From: a virus
Virus record (IMG/VR): IMGVR_UViG_3300035703_000082
Location: 1 to 64,000 of that record
Strand: one strand, 5' to 3'
Length of the DNA stretch: 64,000 bases
The position numbers and the translations under genes are program-made. The notes beneath the pieces are model-generated. The model had not been told where the DNA came from, searched no databases, and was given only the letters and a program-made list of their open reading frames with translations. Each line of letters opens with the position of its first letter. The stretch's first letter is position 1. Shown piece by piece: positions 49,147-57,136 of this stretch.

Positions 49147-49499
49147 CTACGTTACGCGAAGCCGCCCAGCAGTTCGTGGCCGACTACGAAAACGGCGATC
49201 TGGGAGACCTGAAGCACTACGCACGCGCCCTCCGCGCCGCGCTGGCGCAGGAGGAGCCGGCGCCGGCCTTGGTACATCGGAAACTGGTTGAGGTACACGC
49301 AGATGGCACCGAAACATGGGCCGAGACGCCCCTCTACACCCACCCACCCCGCCGCGAGTGGCAGGGGTTGACGGAGGAGGATATCAACGCGATTTGGTGC
49401 GGCGCGGTAATGGCGCAGTCTACTAAGTCGCCAGGACTTGGGGTTAGCGGCTTCGCCCGCGCCGTCGAGGCCGCGCTGAAGGAGAAGAACAATGGCTGA
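49143..49499 (+). CDS. Phage accessory protein, 118 aa
   Basis: Central TPLYTHPPRREWQGLTEEDI is a hallmark of a common family of phage accessory proteins of variable length. Helical N-terminus (REAAQQFVADYENGDLGDLK). Function unknown. Confidence 0.7.
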   Translation: MTTLREAAQQFVADYENGDLGDLKHYARALRAALAQEEPAPALVHRKLVEVHADGTETWAETPLYTHPPRREWQGLTEEDINAIWCGAVMAQSTKSPGLGVSGFARAVEAALKEKNNG

Positions 49500-49737
49500 C
49501 CAACCCGAAGCCCTGCGACTGGCCGATGAACTCGATTACAAAGAGCAGCGGTTCCTTGAACCCTACCCAAGTGAATTGCGTCAAGCCGCAGCCGAACTGC
49601 GCCGGCTGTACGCAGCCAACCTCAAACTCGCCGGGGCCATTGACATGATCCGCGAGACGCTGAATGGCGGCAACGTGGACGACCTGCTCTACATCATCAA
49701 CACTGCTCTGGCGGAGCACAGGGGGAATCATGGATAA
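49492..49737 (+). CDS. Accessory protein, paralogue 1, 81 aa
   Basis: MADQPEALRLADELDYKEQR then QAAAELRRLYAANLKLAG. The next gene shares EALRLADxLD and AAAELRRLY, so the pair arose by duplication. Overlaps by 8 bases. Confidence 0.65.
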   Translation: MADQPEALRLADELDYKEQRFLEPYPSELRQAAAELRRLYAANLKLAGAIDMIRETLNGGNVDDLLYIINTALAEHRGNHG

Positions 49738-50002
49738 GTCCGAAGCCCTGCGGCTGGCTGATCAATTGGATAGTCCAGACACCCTATGCACTGCACCTGA
49801 CATTCTAGGTGCCGCAGCCGAACTGCGCCGACTATATAAGATGAATCAGGACTTGCTAGAAGTAGTTCAGAAATACATTGCGTGGGCAGAGGCCGAGAAC
49901 GACCACAAGGAAACCACCTTCTGGGAGCGCGTTGAAATGTGCCGCGAGGTCGATGCTCTTGCCCGCGCCGCCATCGCCAAAGCAGAAGGAGAGAAGACAT
50001 GA
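49730..50002 (+). CDS. Accessory protein, paralogue 2, 90 aa
   Basis: MDKSEALRLADQLDSPDTLC and GAAAELRRLYKMNQDLLEVV. Longer helical C-terminus (FWERVEMCREVDALARAAIA). Paralogue of the preceding gene. Confidence 0.65.
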   Translation: MDKSEALRLADQLDSPDTLCTAPDILGAAAELRRLYKMNQDLLEVVQKYIAWAEAENDHKETTFWERVEMCREVDALARAAIAKAEGEKT

Positions 50003-50226
50003 AAGACACCGGAGGACCGGCGTTTCCGTATGAGTTCAAGTACGGCGACGGCACAGCAAGCAGGGCGGAAGGCATGACCCTGCGCGACTACTTCGCGGCG
50101 AAGGCGATGCAGGCGTTGATGCATACACAGTACGCGGACATGACGTATGAAGGTGAACCCGCTGCTATGGCGTTTGAGGCCTATCGGCTGGCCGACGCCA
50201 TGCTGGCAGAGAGGAGCAAGACATGA
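49999..50226 (+). CDS. Phage accessory protein, 75 aa
   Basis: MKDTGGPAFPYEFKYGDGTA, then MTLRDYFAAKAMQALM. This GPAFP...LRDYFAAKAM pattern is common in phages. Starts behind GGAGAGAAGAC. Function unknown. Confidence 0.75.
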   Translation: MKDTGGPAFPYEFKYGDGTASRAEGMTLRDYFAAKAMQALMHTQYADMTYEGEPAAMAFEAYRLADAMLAERSKT

Positions 50227-50468
50227 CCCAAGAAGACATCATCCGCATGGCGCGGGAGGCCAATCGTTATGCCAGCCACCAAACAGGCGATAGCTTTGAG
50301 TGGCAAGAAATACGCGACGAACGCTTCGCCGCCCTCGTCGCCGCAGCAGAACGCGAGGCGTGTGCAAAGGTCGCGGAAACCACGATCTGCGACACACACC
50401 TGCCGACAGGCGTGCGGATTTACGGTAGCAAAGCCGCCGCAGCAATCAGAGCAAGGAGCAAGACATGA
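50223..50468 (+). CDS. Accessory protein, AAAEREACA family, 81 aa
   Basis: Ala-rich helix ERFAALVAAAEREACAKVAE. Paired with the next gene, which has the same helix. Ends AAAIRARSKT. Function unknown. Confidence 0.65.
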   Translation: MTQEDIIRMAREANRYASHQTGDSFEWQEIRDERFAALVAAAEREACAKVAETTICDTHLPTGVRIYGSKAAAAIRARSKT

Positions 50469-50671
50469 ATAATGCCGAACTTGACACCATGTGGTTCCAA
50501 GCGCAGCACGACGCCATCAAGGCGGGTGAGGATTACGCCCGGTACCGTTTTGCCGCCCTTGTCGCCGCAGCCGAGCGCGAGGCGTGCGCCGATATCTGCG
50601 ACCAGCACGCCAGCATTGAGGGCATCGCGCAGCGATGCGCAGCGGAGATCAGAGCAAGGGGGAACAAATGA
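50465..50671 (+). CDS. Accessory protein, AAAEREACA family, 68 aa
   Basis: RFAALVAAAEREACADICDQ repeats the neighbour's helix, and CDQHAS adds Cys/His. Ends AAEIRARGNK. Probably a tandem duplicate of the preceding gene. Confidence 0.65.
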   Translation: MNNAELDTMWFQAQHDAIKAGEDYARYRFAALVAAAEREACADICDQHASIEGIAQRCAAEIRARGNK

Positions 50672-50907
50672 CCTGCCCGGACTGCGAACGCCACAAACTC
50701 AGCGCCGCCATGTGGAGAAACAAGGCGTATGAACTCGGCGGTACACCGCTCCCGTGGGACGCGGACAAGAAGATCGAGGAGGCGGTAAAGCAGGAGCGCA
50801 AGCAACTCGCTGACACCCTGCAGCGCCAAGCCGACATCATGTCTGACCACTTCGAGGTGAGGTGGTTGATGGAATTGGCGAAGGAACTCCGAAGGAGGGC
50901 TGTATGA
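50668..50907 (+). CDS. Small CxxC accessory protein, 79 aa
   Basis: Begins MTCPDCERHKLSAAMWRNKA (CxxC pair) and then a long helix (IEEAVKQERKQLADTLQRQA). May bind zinc through two Cys plus His; only one CxxC is present. Starts with ATGA coupling. Confidence 0.6.
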   Translation: MTCPDCERHKLSAAMWRNKAYELGGTPLPWDADKKIEEAVKQERKQLADTLQRQADIMSDHFEVRWLMELAKELRRRAV

Positions 50908-51089
50908 CCTACCTCCCCAGTGACTTCGCCCGGTGCGCCAGCGCACACAGGCCTGAGTGCAGAGACTGCCTTCGGAACATCAACAACAGCCCCCTGGACC
51001 CCGCTGCCACCCGCACCGTGTGGATCGGCCCGTGGGTGCTTGACGAACCCTGTGAGTCCAAAGTCTATGAACCCAGACAGCATCCTTGA
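50904..51089 (+). CDS. Small Cys-rich protein, 61 aa
   Basis: MTYLPSDFARCASAHRPECR then DCLRNINNSPLDPAATRTVW. Three Cys near the N-terminus resemble a small metal site. Coupled to the previous stop. Confidence 0.55.
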   Translation: MTYLPSDFARCASAHRPECRDCLRNINNSPLDPAATRTVWIGPWVLDEPCESKVYEPRQHP

Positions 51090-51150
51090 TGCCGTCGTTG
51101 TGGCGGGGCTCGCCGGGGCGGCTGTCCTTTTGTTTTGGAGGTGGAGATGA
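51067..51150 (+). CDS. Tiny membrane peptide, 27 aa
   Basis: MNPDSILDAVVVAGLAGAAV then a hydrophobic end (LLFWRWR). One TM helix. It overlaps the previous gene by 23 bases and starts the next by ATGA. Short, but overlaps match operon style. Confidence 0.45.
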   Translation: MNPDSILDAVVVAGLAGAAVLLFWRWR

Positions 51151-51290
51151 CTGACATGCACCCCTGTGGCCTGACCATGCGCCGCTGGTTGTGGCCTTTC
51201 AAGACCGACGAGGAACGCGCCATCGTCGCCCGGTGGTTTGCCAAGCAAGTCCGCGCTGAGCGCGGCCAAGGTGAGGAGGCGCTGTTATGA
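51147..51290 (+). CDS. Small basic protein, 47 aa
   Basis: MTDMHPCGLTMRRWLWPFKT, then DEERAIVARWFAKQVRAERG. Helical and basic. ATGA coupling on both sides. Function unknown. Confidence 0.55.
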   Translation: MTDMHPCGLTMRRWLWPFKTDEERAIVARWFAKQVRAERGQGEEALL

Positions 51291-51508
51291 CTGACGAGCG
51301 TCTAAACGAACTGATGAGCCCGCAGCCCACGGTTGTGGTGCGCTCTCTCGCCAAAGACCCGAACTACGTCAAGTGCCCGCGTTGCTGGCACTACACGCAT
51401 GAGGGGCTGCACAACTACGACAACCTGTGTGATCGTTGTTGCAATGTGCTGGTAAACCACTGGCCGAATCATGAGAGCGTGCCGCGTATCCTTGCGGCGA
51501 GGCGGTGA
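51287..51508 (+). CDS. IleRS-type zinc-finger protein, 73 aa
   Basis: KCPRCWHYTHEGLHNYDNLC and then DRCCN closely resemble the C-terminal zinc finger of isoleucyl-tRNA synthetase (CPRCWHYT...CGRC). The synthetase part is absent. Such domains can bind RNA, so a tRNA or RNA role is possible. Zinc ligands: two CxxC pairs. Confidence 0.7.
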   Translation: MTDERLNELMSPQPTVVVRSLAKDPNYVKCPRCWHYTHEGLHNYDNLCDRCCNVLVNHWPNHESVPRILAARR

Positions 51509-51509
51509 C

Positions 51510-51878
51510 ATGGCCCTGAACGTCCACCTCAGTAACACCACTGCCTACGCGGCGGTGGTCGAGGCCCTGGTGTACGGCGGCGGCACGGTGCCTGAGCTTC
51601 ACGAGACCTCGGGACTGGCGCTCAACACCACGCGCAAGTTCATCCGCGCCCTGCGCAGCCGCGACCTTGTCAGGGTTATCCTGTGGAAACGGGACGCCTG
51701 GGGCCGGCACACAATCGCCGTCTACGCCTGGGGCAGCCCGCGCTACGACGCCAAGCGCCCGCCGCGCATGACATCGGCTGAACGATCCGCAAGACTTAGG
51801 AGGAAGAAACGTGAGATGTCCGCAGTGCGGAGCCTGGAGCGAGGTGCGGGAGACACGCATGCCGCGCCGCAGGCGTGA
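51510..51878 (+). CDS. Winged-helix-like DNA-binding protein, 122 aa
   Basis: N-terminal helix-turn-helix pattern: AAVVEALVYGGGTVPELHE, then LALNTTRKFIRALRSRDLVR, then a beta wing. Basic C-terminal tail (SAERSARLRRKKREM). It may be a small regulator. Start ATG 51510. Confidence 0.6.
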   Translation: MALNVHLSNTTAYAAVVEALVYGGGTVPELHETSGLALNTTRKFIRALRSRDLVRVILWKRDAWGRHTIAVYAWGSPRYDAKRPPRMTSAERSARLRRKKREMSAVRSLERGAGDTHAAPQA

Positions 51879-52023
51879 GTGCGGTAACGGACACCGCTTC
51901 ACCACCATAGAACTCCCGGCGACTGATGCAGCGGCGTATACTGCAGCAGAAGCAGACAAACGAGATAAGTATTTGCGCAGTAGAGCCAAGCTCATCGCGC
52001 TTGGCTACCTGCAACCAGACTGA
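51811..52023 (+). CDS. NrdR-like zinc-ribbon protein, 70 aa
   Basis: GTG start behind AGGAGG, overlapping the previous gene by 68 bases. MRCPQCGAWSEVRETRMPRR and RECGNGHRFTTIE resemble the NrdR N-terminal zinc ribbon, with one CxxC pair and C...H replacing the second pair. The ATP-cone of NrdR is missing. May act on its own as a regulator or RNA/DNA-binding module. Confidence 0.65.
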   Translation: MRCPQCGAWSEVRETRMPRRRRECGNGHRFTTIELPATDAAAYTAAEADKRDKYLRSRAKLIALGYLQPD

Positions 52024-52210
52024 CAGCCCCGCGACGATAGTAGGGGGCCTTGCCTGCAGCCGGTTCTAGCATCGCACATGTGAAGCCGCCTGTGGCCGTT
52101 TACGTGAATCGTCCTGTGCGCCAACACAGAAGCGTAAGCGGACTTTCATACCCAGAGATCAGGGGAGGCTGGGAATGTGCGTTCCCTCCCCTACCTAACA
52201 AGGAAACAAT
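52024..52210. other. Intergenic leader with a stem-loop
   Basis: No gene seen. At about 52,162-52,194 AGGGGA and TCCCCT enclose GGGAA TGTGCG TTCCC, a two-level hairpin without a T-tract. It lies just upstream of the VRR-NUC gene and may affect its mRNA. Confidence 0.45.
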
Positions 52211-52513
52211 ATGGCAAAGACACCAGAGAAAATCGTCAAGGACATGTGCGTCGAGGTGCTGAAGACTTACGGCGCGTATTACTTCTTCCCGGTCATGGGC
52301 GGCTACGGACGCTCAGGCATTCCGGACATCATTGCTTGCCTCAAAGGACACTTCATCGGCATCGAGTGCAAGGCCGGGTTCAACAAGACCACGCCGCTGC
52401 AGGACAAAGAGCTTGCGGCTATATCTGCAGCAGGCGGCACAACGCTCGTCGTGCGCGAAGACACGATCAACTTCCTCATCGAGGAACTCAGGAGGATCAA
52501 GCATGGACATTAA
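52211..52513 (+). CDS. VRR-NUC nuclease, 100 aa
   Basis: Compact PD-(D/E)XK fold: GRSGIPDIIACLKG with Asp39, then GIECKAGFNKTTP with Glu52 and Lys54. Matches phage VRR-NUC endonucleases linked to DNA replication or repair. Start behind AAGGAAACAAT. Confidence 0.88.
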   Translation: MAKTPEKIVKDMCVEVLKTYGAYYFFPVMGGYGRSGIPDIIACLKGHFIGIECKAGFNKTTPLQDKELAAISAAGGTTLVVREDTINFLIEELRRIKHGH

Positions 52514-52763
52514 GGAAATGGCGGAGAAAGCGCAGGAACTGCCTTTCGACCGCAAAGCTTCGTTGTTGCTCATGACGCAAGCGTTGCTGCAGTGTTTCAT
52601 TGACCCAAAGTGGCATGCGGTGCTGGTATGGGTGGAAAACGAAGACACACTCAAGATGGCGTCAGCCAACGCCACCGCAGGAGAAAGTCTCGCGATGCTT
52701 GCAACCGCAATGGACGGCGTCGCAAGCGCTACGGAGCAGCCTGAACAAGGAGAGTTGCATTGA
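52503..52763 (+). CDS. Small hypothetical protein, 86 aa
   Basis: Start ATG 52503 overlaps the VRR-NUC end by 11 bases and its own stop overlaps the polymerase start. MDIKEMAEKAQELPFDRKAS, helical. Function unknown. Confidence 0.6.
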   Translation: MDIKEMAEKAQELPFDRKASLLLMTQALLQCFIDPKWHAVLVWVENEDTLKMASANATAGESLAMLATAMDGVASATEQPEQGELH

Positions 52764-54739
52764 GCAAGATGCCCTTCGACCGCACACTGGCGGTCGACTT
52801 CGAGACCTCCTGGGGACGCGAGGTCAAGCTCGGGTTCTCGTGCCAGACCAACGAGGAGTACCTGCGCGACCCGCGCTTCAAGGCGTGGGGGCTGTCGTGG
52901 AAGGAGGTCAGCACCGATGACAAGCCCGTCTGGGTCCGCCGCAACGGCATCCAAGCCTGGGCCGACCGCATCGACTGGAAGCGTACCGCCATCGTCTGCC
53001 AGAACACCCAGTTCGACGGCAGCATCCTGTCGTGGCACTACGGCGTGCAGCCGTGCTTCATGTTCGACACCCTCAGCATGGGCCGCGCCCTGCACGGCGT
53101 CGAGGTGGGCAACAGCCTGAAGGTGCTGGCCGAGCGCTACGGTCTGCCGCCCAAGGGGGACGGGCTCAGCCCGTCAGAGAACATCCTCGATGAGCTGCCG
53201 TTCGACGTTGAGCAGACGCTGGCCGACTACTGCAAGCACGACACGTGGCTGTGCGAGCAGATCTTCCTGCGCATGCTGCCCGGGTACCCGTCCAAGGAGC
53301 TGCGCCTGATCGACCTGACCCTGCGCATGTACACGCGCCCCTTGCTGGTGCTGGACGGGGCGATGCTGGAGCCAGCCATCGAGGAAGAGCGCCAAGCTCG
53401 CGAAGAGCTGCTCGCCCGCCTGGGCGTGGAGGAGGCCGCGCTGGCGTCCAACGACAAGTTCGCCGCTGTGCTGGAGGGCATGGGCATCGAGCCGCCGACG
53501 AAGGTCAGCAAGACCACCGGGCAGAAGACGTTCGCGTTCGCGAAGAACGACGCGCTGTTCCAGGCGATGATGAACTCCGACAACGAGGCCGTCGCCCTGC
53601 TCTGCGAGGCGCGGCTGAAGGTCAAGTCCACACTCCAGCGCACCCGTGCCCAGCGCTTCCTCGACATCTCCAGGCGCGGGGCGCTGCCCTTCCCGGTCAA
53701 CTACTACGGCGCGGCCACGGGCAGGTACACGGCCAGCAAGGGCAGTCAGATCAACCTGCAGAACCTCAAGCGCGGGAGCTTCCTGCGCAAGGCCATCACC
53801 GCCCCCGAGGGGCACGTGCTGGTAGTGGGAGACCTGTCCCAGATCGAGCCGCGCGTGCTGGCGTGGCTGGCGGACTACGATACGCTGCTGAACATCTTCA
53901 AGAGCGGTGGTGACCCCTACGCCACGTTCGGCTCGGGCATGTTCAACATCCCCGGTATGACTAAAGACTCTCATCCGGTGGAGAGGCAAAGTGCAAAGTC
54001 TGCTTTGCTTGGGTGCGGGTACCAACTGGGGTGGGCAAGTTTCGCAGCGCAGCTTCTGACCGGCTTCCTTGGAGCGCCTCCGAAACGCTACACAAAAGCA
54101 GAAGCACGGCAACTCGGCGTGACCGCGAAAGATGTGGACATCTTTCTCGGCGCGGAGCACAACATGAAGGCGATGGAGGCCATCCCGCACTCTTGCACGG
54201 CGCAGGAGCTGCTCATCCACTGCCTCGCTGCCCAGGCCATCATCACCCGGTATCGCGCCACGGCACAGCCCGTCGTCGCCCTGTGGAGCCTCCTCCAAGA
54301 CCTCATCAGCCACAGCCTGTTCAAGGGCAACGAGTACCGCCACAAGTGCCTGACCTTCCGCAAGGAAGAGATCGTCTTGCCAAACGGCATGAGCTTGCGG
54401 TATCCTGACCTCCAGCCCGAAGGCGACGGGCGGCGCATCCAGTGGACGTACGCGGACGGCAAGAAGCGGTCCAAGCTGTACGCCGGCAAGATCACCAACA
54501 ACGTCGTCCAGGGCACCGCGCGGATCGTGATGACCGACGGCATGCTGCGCATCGACAAACGCTACCCTGTGGCGGGCACGGTGCATGACGAAGCCATCGC
54601 AGTCGCGCCGGAGAGTGAAGCGGAAGAAGCCAAGAACTGGGTCTTGGCGCAGATGACTATTGAGCCTTCGTACTTGCCGGGGATTCCGCTATCGGCAAGC
54701 GGGGGCGTGCACAAACGCTATGGACTTGCAAAAGACTGA
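52760..54739 (+). CDS. Family A DNA polymerase with 3'-5' exonuclease, 659 aa
   Basis: Exonuclease motifs: D13 and E15 in LAVDFET, N82-D86 (NTQFD), Y157-D161 (YCKHD). Polymerase motifs: A at 358-365 (DLSQIEPR), B around 409-421 (RQSAKSALLGCGY) and C at 608-612 (VHDEA). All metal ligands are present. Typical phage replicative polymerase size. Region 53.96-54.15 kb has somewhat lower GC, near motif B. Confidence 0.95.
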   Translation: MSKMPFDRTLAVDFETSWGREVKLGFSCQTNEEYLRDPRFKAWGLSWKEVSTDDKPVWVRRNGIQAWADRIDWKRTAIVCQNTQFDGSILSWHYGVQPCFMFDTLSMGRALHGVEVGNSLKVLAERYGLPPKGDGLSPSENILDELPFDVEQTLADYCKHDTWLCEQIFLRMLPGYPSKELRLIDLTLRMYTRPLLVLDGAMLEPAIEEERQAREELLARLGVEEAALASNDKFAAVLEGMGIEPPTKVSKTTGQKTFAFAKNDALFQAMMNSDNEAVALLCEARLKVKSTLQRTRAQRFLDISRRGALPFPVNYYGAATGRYTASKGSQINLQNLKRGSFLRKAITAPEGHVLVVGDLSQIEPRVLAWLADYDTLLNIFKSGGDPYATFGSGMFNIPGMTKDSHPVERQSAKSALLGCGYQLGWASFAAQLLTGFLGAPPKRYTKAEARQLGVTAKDVDIFLGAEHNMKAMEAIPHSCTAQELLIHCLAAQAIITRYRATAQPVVALWSLLQDLISHSLFKGNEYRHKCLTFRKEEIVLPNGMSLRYPDLQPEGDGRRIQWTYADGKKRSKLYAGKITNNVVQGTARIVMTDGMLRIDKRYPVAGTVHDEAIAVAPESEAEEAKNWVLAQMTIEPSYLPGIPLSASGGVHKRYGLAKD

Positions 54740-55004
54740 CCTCAACGACTACGCCATGCCCTTGATGAACATCGAGCGCATGGCAAAACAAATTCACGAC
54801 TTGTGCCTCGAGAACAAGTTCGATGAAGCTCGGCAGCAGGCGCAACTGCTCTGCGTCGAGGGGCGCGTGTTGCAACACGTTCTTACAATCATGCACGAAC
54901 AGGAGAGTGAACGCTATGGAAATTCCCAAGCAAATCCAAGTCGGCAAGCGGGTGTACTCGATCAACAAGCGCCGCAAGCCGCGTCGACGCCTCACGGTTG
55001 GTGA
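54720..55004 (+). CDS. Small helical protein, 94 aa (uncertain end)
   Basis: Starts ATG 54720, inside the polymerase end, and runs 89 bases into the zincin gene in another frame. The first 65 residues are convincing (MNIERMAKQIHDLCLENKFD). The last 25 or so may be shadow coding. Function unknown. Confidence 0.45.
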   Translation: MDLQKTDLNDYAMPLMNIERMAKQIHDLCLENKFDEARQQAQLLCVEGRVLQHVLTIMHEQESERYGNSQANPSRQAGVLDQQAPQAASTPHGW

Positions 55005-55215
55005 AGTCAACTACGGCCAGCAGTACATCGATGTTGTCACGCACAGCAACTACACGGGCCGCGCGTTCAAGTCGGAGGAGCTGTCCGACACTTTTTGGCA
55101 CGAGCTGACGCACGCCATCCTCTACGAGATGAAGAGCCCGTTGCACAACGACGAGGCGTTCGTCACCAAGTTCTCCGGCCTACTCAACAAAGCCGTGCTC
55201 TCGGCTAAATTCTGA
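54916..55215 (+). CDS. Small zincin-type metallopeptidase-like protein, 99 aa
   Basis: ATG 54916 behind AGGAGAG. FWHELTHAILYEM contains HELTH, a HExxH zinc site. Upstream part: KQIQVGKRVYSINKRRKPRR, beta-rich. Small phage zincins of this type are known beside replication genes; substrate unknown. Confidence 0.7.
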   Translation: MEIPKQIQVGKRVYSINKRRKPRRRLTVGEVNYGQQYIDVVTHSNYTGRAFKSEELSDTFWHELTHAILYEMKSPLHNDEAFVTKFSGLLNKAVLSAKF

Positions 55216-56852
55216 TGTCCACACCCATCACATGGTCCCACAGCGGGCTGAAGGACTTCGAGGGTTGCGCTCGGCGCTACCACGAGGTCAAGGTGCTGAA
55301 GAAGTTCCCCCACAAGGACACGAAGCACACGCTCTACGGCAAGGAAGTGCACAAGGCCATCGAGCTGTACGGCAGGGACGGCGTGCCCATGCCGCCGGCA
55401 CTGGCGGACTTCAAGCCGGCGGTTGATGCGATCCTCGCCAAGCCTGGACGCAAGCTGTTTGAGCATGAGATGGGCGTGACCGCAGACCTGCGGCCCTGCG
55501 CGTTCGACGCGCCTGACCGCTGGGTACGGGGCATCGCGGACCTGCTGATCATCAACGACGACAATCTGACCGCGCGTGTGGTGGACTGGAAAGGGCTGGC
55601 ACTGGATACGCCAATACCCACGCCGCAAGGGTGGGCGACGATGGGTAGCCTACAGGTGGGTGACCTTGTGTTTGATGCGCAGGGTAAGCCGACACGCGTT
55701 GTCGGCAAATCGCAAGTTAAGCACATCCCTTGCTACAAGATAACTTTCAGTGACACGACGACGGTCGTCTGCGACGAAGAGCATTTATGGAAGCTTGCAA
55801 GCGGGAGGGTCGTTGGCGTACGCGACTTGACGGGAAAGCGCAACAAAAAACAGCGCGTTAAGCCGCCGCGAATCGCCGTTGCTGCGCCGCTTGCGCTTCC
55901 TGACATTCCGCTGCCTATAGACCCGTACGTACTAGGTCTTTGGCTTGCTGATGGCAAACGGGCATCAAGCGAGATAAGCAAACCTGATCTGTTCGTGTGG
56001 GAGGAAGTGCAGCGTAGAGGGTATGCAGTTAACATGGAAACTGGTGGGAGCAAGAGCTGCCCCACCCGCACAGTAAAAGGTCTGCGTACGCAGCTTGTAA
56101 GCTGCGGCCTTCTAGGGGCGAATAAACGCATACCCCCGGCATACCTGCGTGCAGGATATTCGCAGCGCCTCGATCTTCTGCGGGGGCTTATGGACGGCGA
56201 CGGCAACGCGAATCCAACAAGAAAGCAGGCCGTGTACACGACAACATCAAAAGAACTGAGCAATGATGTCTGTGAGCTGCTGTCCTCACTGGGGCAGCGC
56301 CCGCTTCAAAGCACTGTTACGGCTAGAGGATTCAATACTACGACAACCGCGTATCCGGTTTCGTTCCGTCCTATCGGGATTAACCCGTTCCTGCTTCCGC
56401 GCAAAGCGGAACGCATCGACGCACGGTGGGGCGCAGGAGACAGTGCAACTAGAATAGTCGTGTCTGTTGAGCAGGTTCCGACTGTACCCACGCAGTGCAT
56501 AGCCGTTGAGTCAGAAGACCATACGTTTCTGTGCACAGAGCGTATGGTGCCGACGCACAACACCGGCAACGACAAGTACCCGGACAGAGATCAGCTCGTG
56601 CTGATGTCGCTGATGGTCTTCACGCACTTCCCTCATATCCGGCGCGTCTCCTCGGCCCTGATGTTCGTCGTCAAGGGTAGCATGTTCAAGCACCGCATGG
56701 AGCGAGACGAGGCGGAAGAAACGTGGTGGCGGTACCGGGAGCGCGTGGCGAAGCTGGAGGCCGCGCATGCCAACAACGTGTGGAATCCTTCGCAGAGCCC
56801 GCTGTGCGGCTGGTGCCCCGTGAAGAGCTGTGTGTTTCATCCTGACCACTAG
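55215..56852 (+). CDS. Cas4/RecB-like PD-(D/E)XK nuclease interrupted by an intein, 545 aa precursor
   Basis: Precursor minus intein is about 222 residues. Extein motifs: GCARRY (Cys18), GKEVHKAIELY, GIADLLI (motif with Asp), VVDWK | TG (DxK motif), and CGWCPVKSC near the end. Four Cys could hold an iron-sulphur cluster as in Cas4/AddB. The intein (residues 127-449) sits exactly between Lys126 and Thr450 of the DWKTG motif, so the nuclease needs splicing to work. Likely a 5'-3' exonuclease or recombination partner. Confidence 0.85.
   Translation: MSTPITWSHSGLKDFEGCARRYHEVKVLKKFPHKDTKHTLYGKEVHKAIELYGRDGVPMPPALADFKPAVDAILAKPGRKLFEHEMGVTADLRPCAFDAPDRWVRGIADLLIINDDNLTARVVDWKGLALDTPIPTPQGWATMGSLQVGDLVFDAQGKPTRVVGKSQVKHIPCYKITFSDTTTVVCDEEHLWKLASGRVVGVRDLTGKRNKKQRVKPPRIAVAAPLALPDIPLPIDPYVLGLWLADGKRASSEISKPDLFVWEEVQRRGYAVNMETGGSKSCPTRTVKGLRTQLVSCGLLGANKRIPPAYLRAGYSQRLDLLRGLMDGDGNANPTRKQAVYTTTSKELSNDVCELLSSLGQRPLQSTVTARGFNTTTTAYPVSFRPIGINPFLLPRKAERIDARWGAGDSATRIVVSVEQVPTVPTQCIAVESEDHTFLCTERMVPTHNTGNDKYPDRDQLVLMSLMVFTHFPHIRRVSSALMFVVKGSMFKHRMERDEAEETWWRYRERVAKLEAAHANNVWNPSQSPLCGWCPVKSCVFHPDH
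55593..56561 (+). mobile_element. Class 3-type intein with LAGLIDADG homing endonuclease, 323 aa
   Basis: Begins GLALDTPIPTPQGW and ends VPTHN before extein Thr. No N-terminal nucleophile (Gly1), but the class 3 triad is visible: Trp192 in EEHLW (block B), Cys428 in TQCIAV (block F) and Thr447 in PTHN (block G). Homing motifs: YVLGLWLADG (237-246) and RGLMDGDG (about 323-330). Numbers refer to the precursor. Lower GC than the flanks at about 55,700-56,500, in keeping with transfer. Confidence 0.85.
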
Positions 56853-56860
56853 GAGGCTGT

Positions 56861-57121
56861 ATGCCGTACAAGGACATGAACGACCGGGACACGTATCCCG
56901 CCTACGACCAGACGGAGAAAGCCAAGAAAGCGCGGGCGCAGCGCAACAAGGCACGACGCATGCTGATGCGCGAAGGGGCGGTTACCAAGGGGGACGGCAA
57001 AGATGTGCACCACAAAACGCCGCTGAGCAAGGGCGGCAAGACGACGCCGGGGAACTTGGCCGTCGTGCCGGCCAGCAAGAACCGCACGTTCAAGCGAAAC
57101 AAAGATCACTCGATGAAGTGA
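56861..57121 (+). CDS. HNH endonuclease-like protein, 86 aa
   Basis: DVHHKTPLSKGGKTTPGNLA then VVPASKNR forms an HNH finger (His-His, Asn, Asn). Basic N-terminus (KKARAQRNKARRMLMREGA). Small stand-alone HNH of phages; may assist packaging or homing. Confidence 0.8.
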   Translation: MPYKDMNDRDTYPAYDQTEKAKKARAQRNKARRMLMREGAVTKGDGKDVHHKTPLSKGGKTTPGNLAVVPASKNRTFKRNKDHSMK

Positions 57122-57136
57122 CGCCAGGAGGGCAAC

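Noticed and set aside
52024-52210. tRNA gene in the 187-base gap
   Set aside because: GGTTCTAGC resembles a T-arm, but no acceptor stem or anticodon arm can be paired.
53174-54586. 470-codon minus-strand frame under DNA polymerase
   Set aside because: Shadow of the polymerase gene; all polymerase motifs are on the plus strand.
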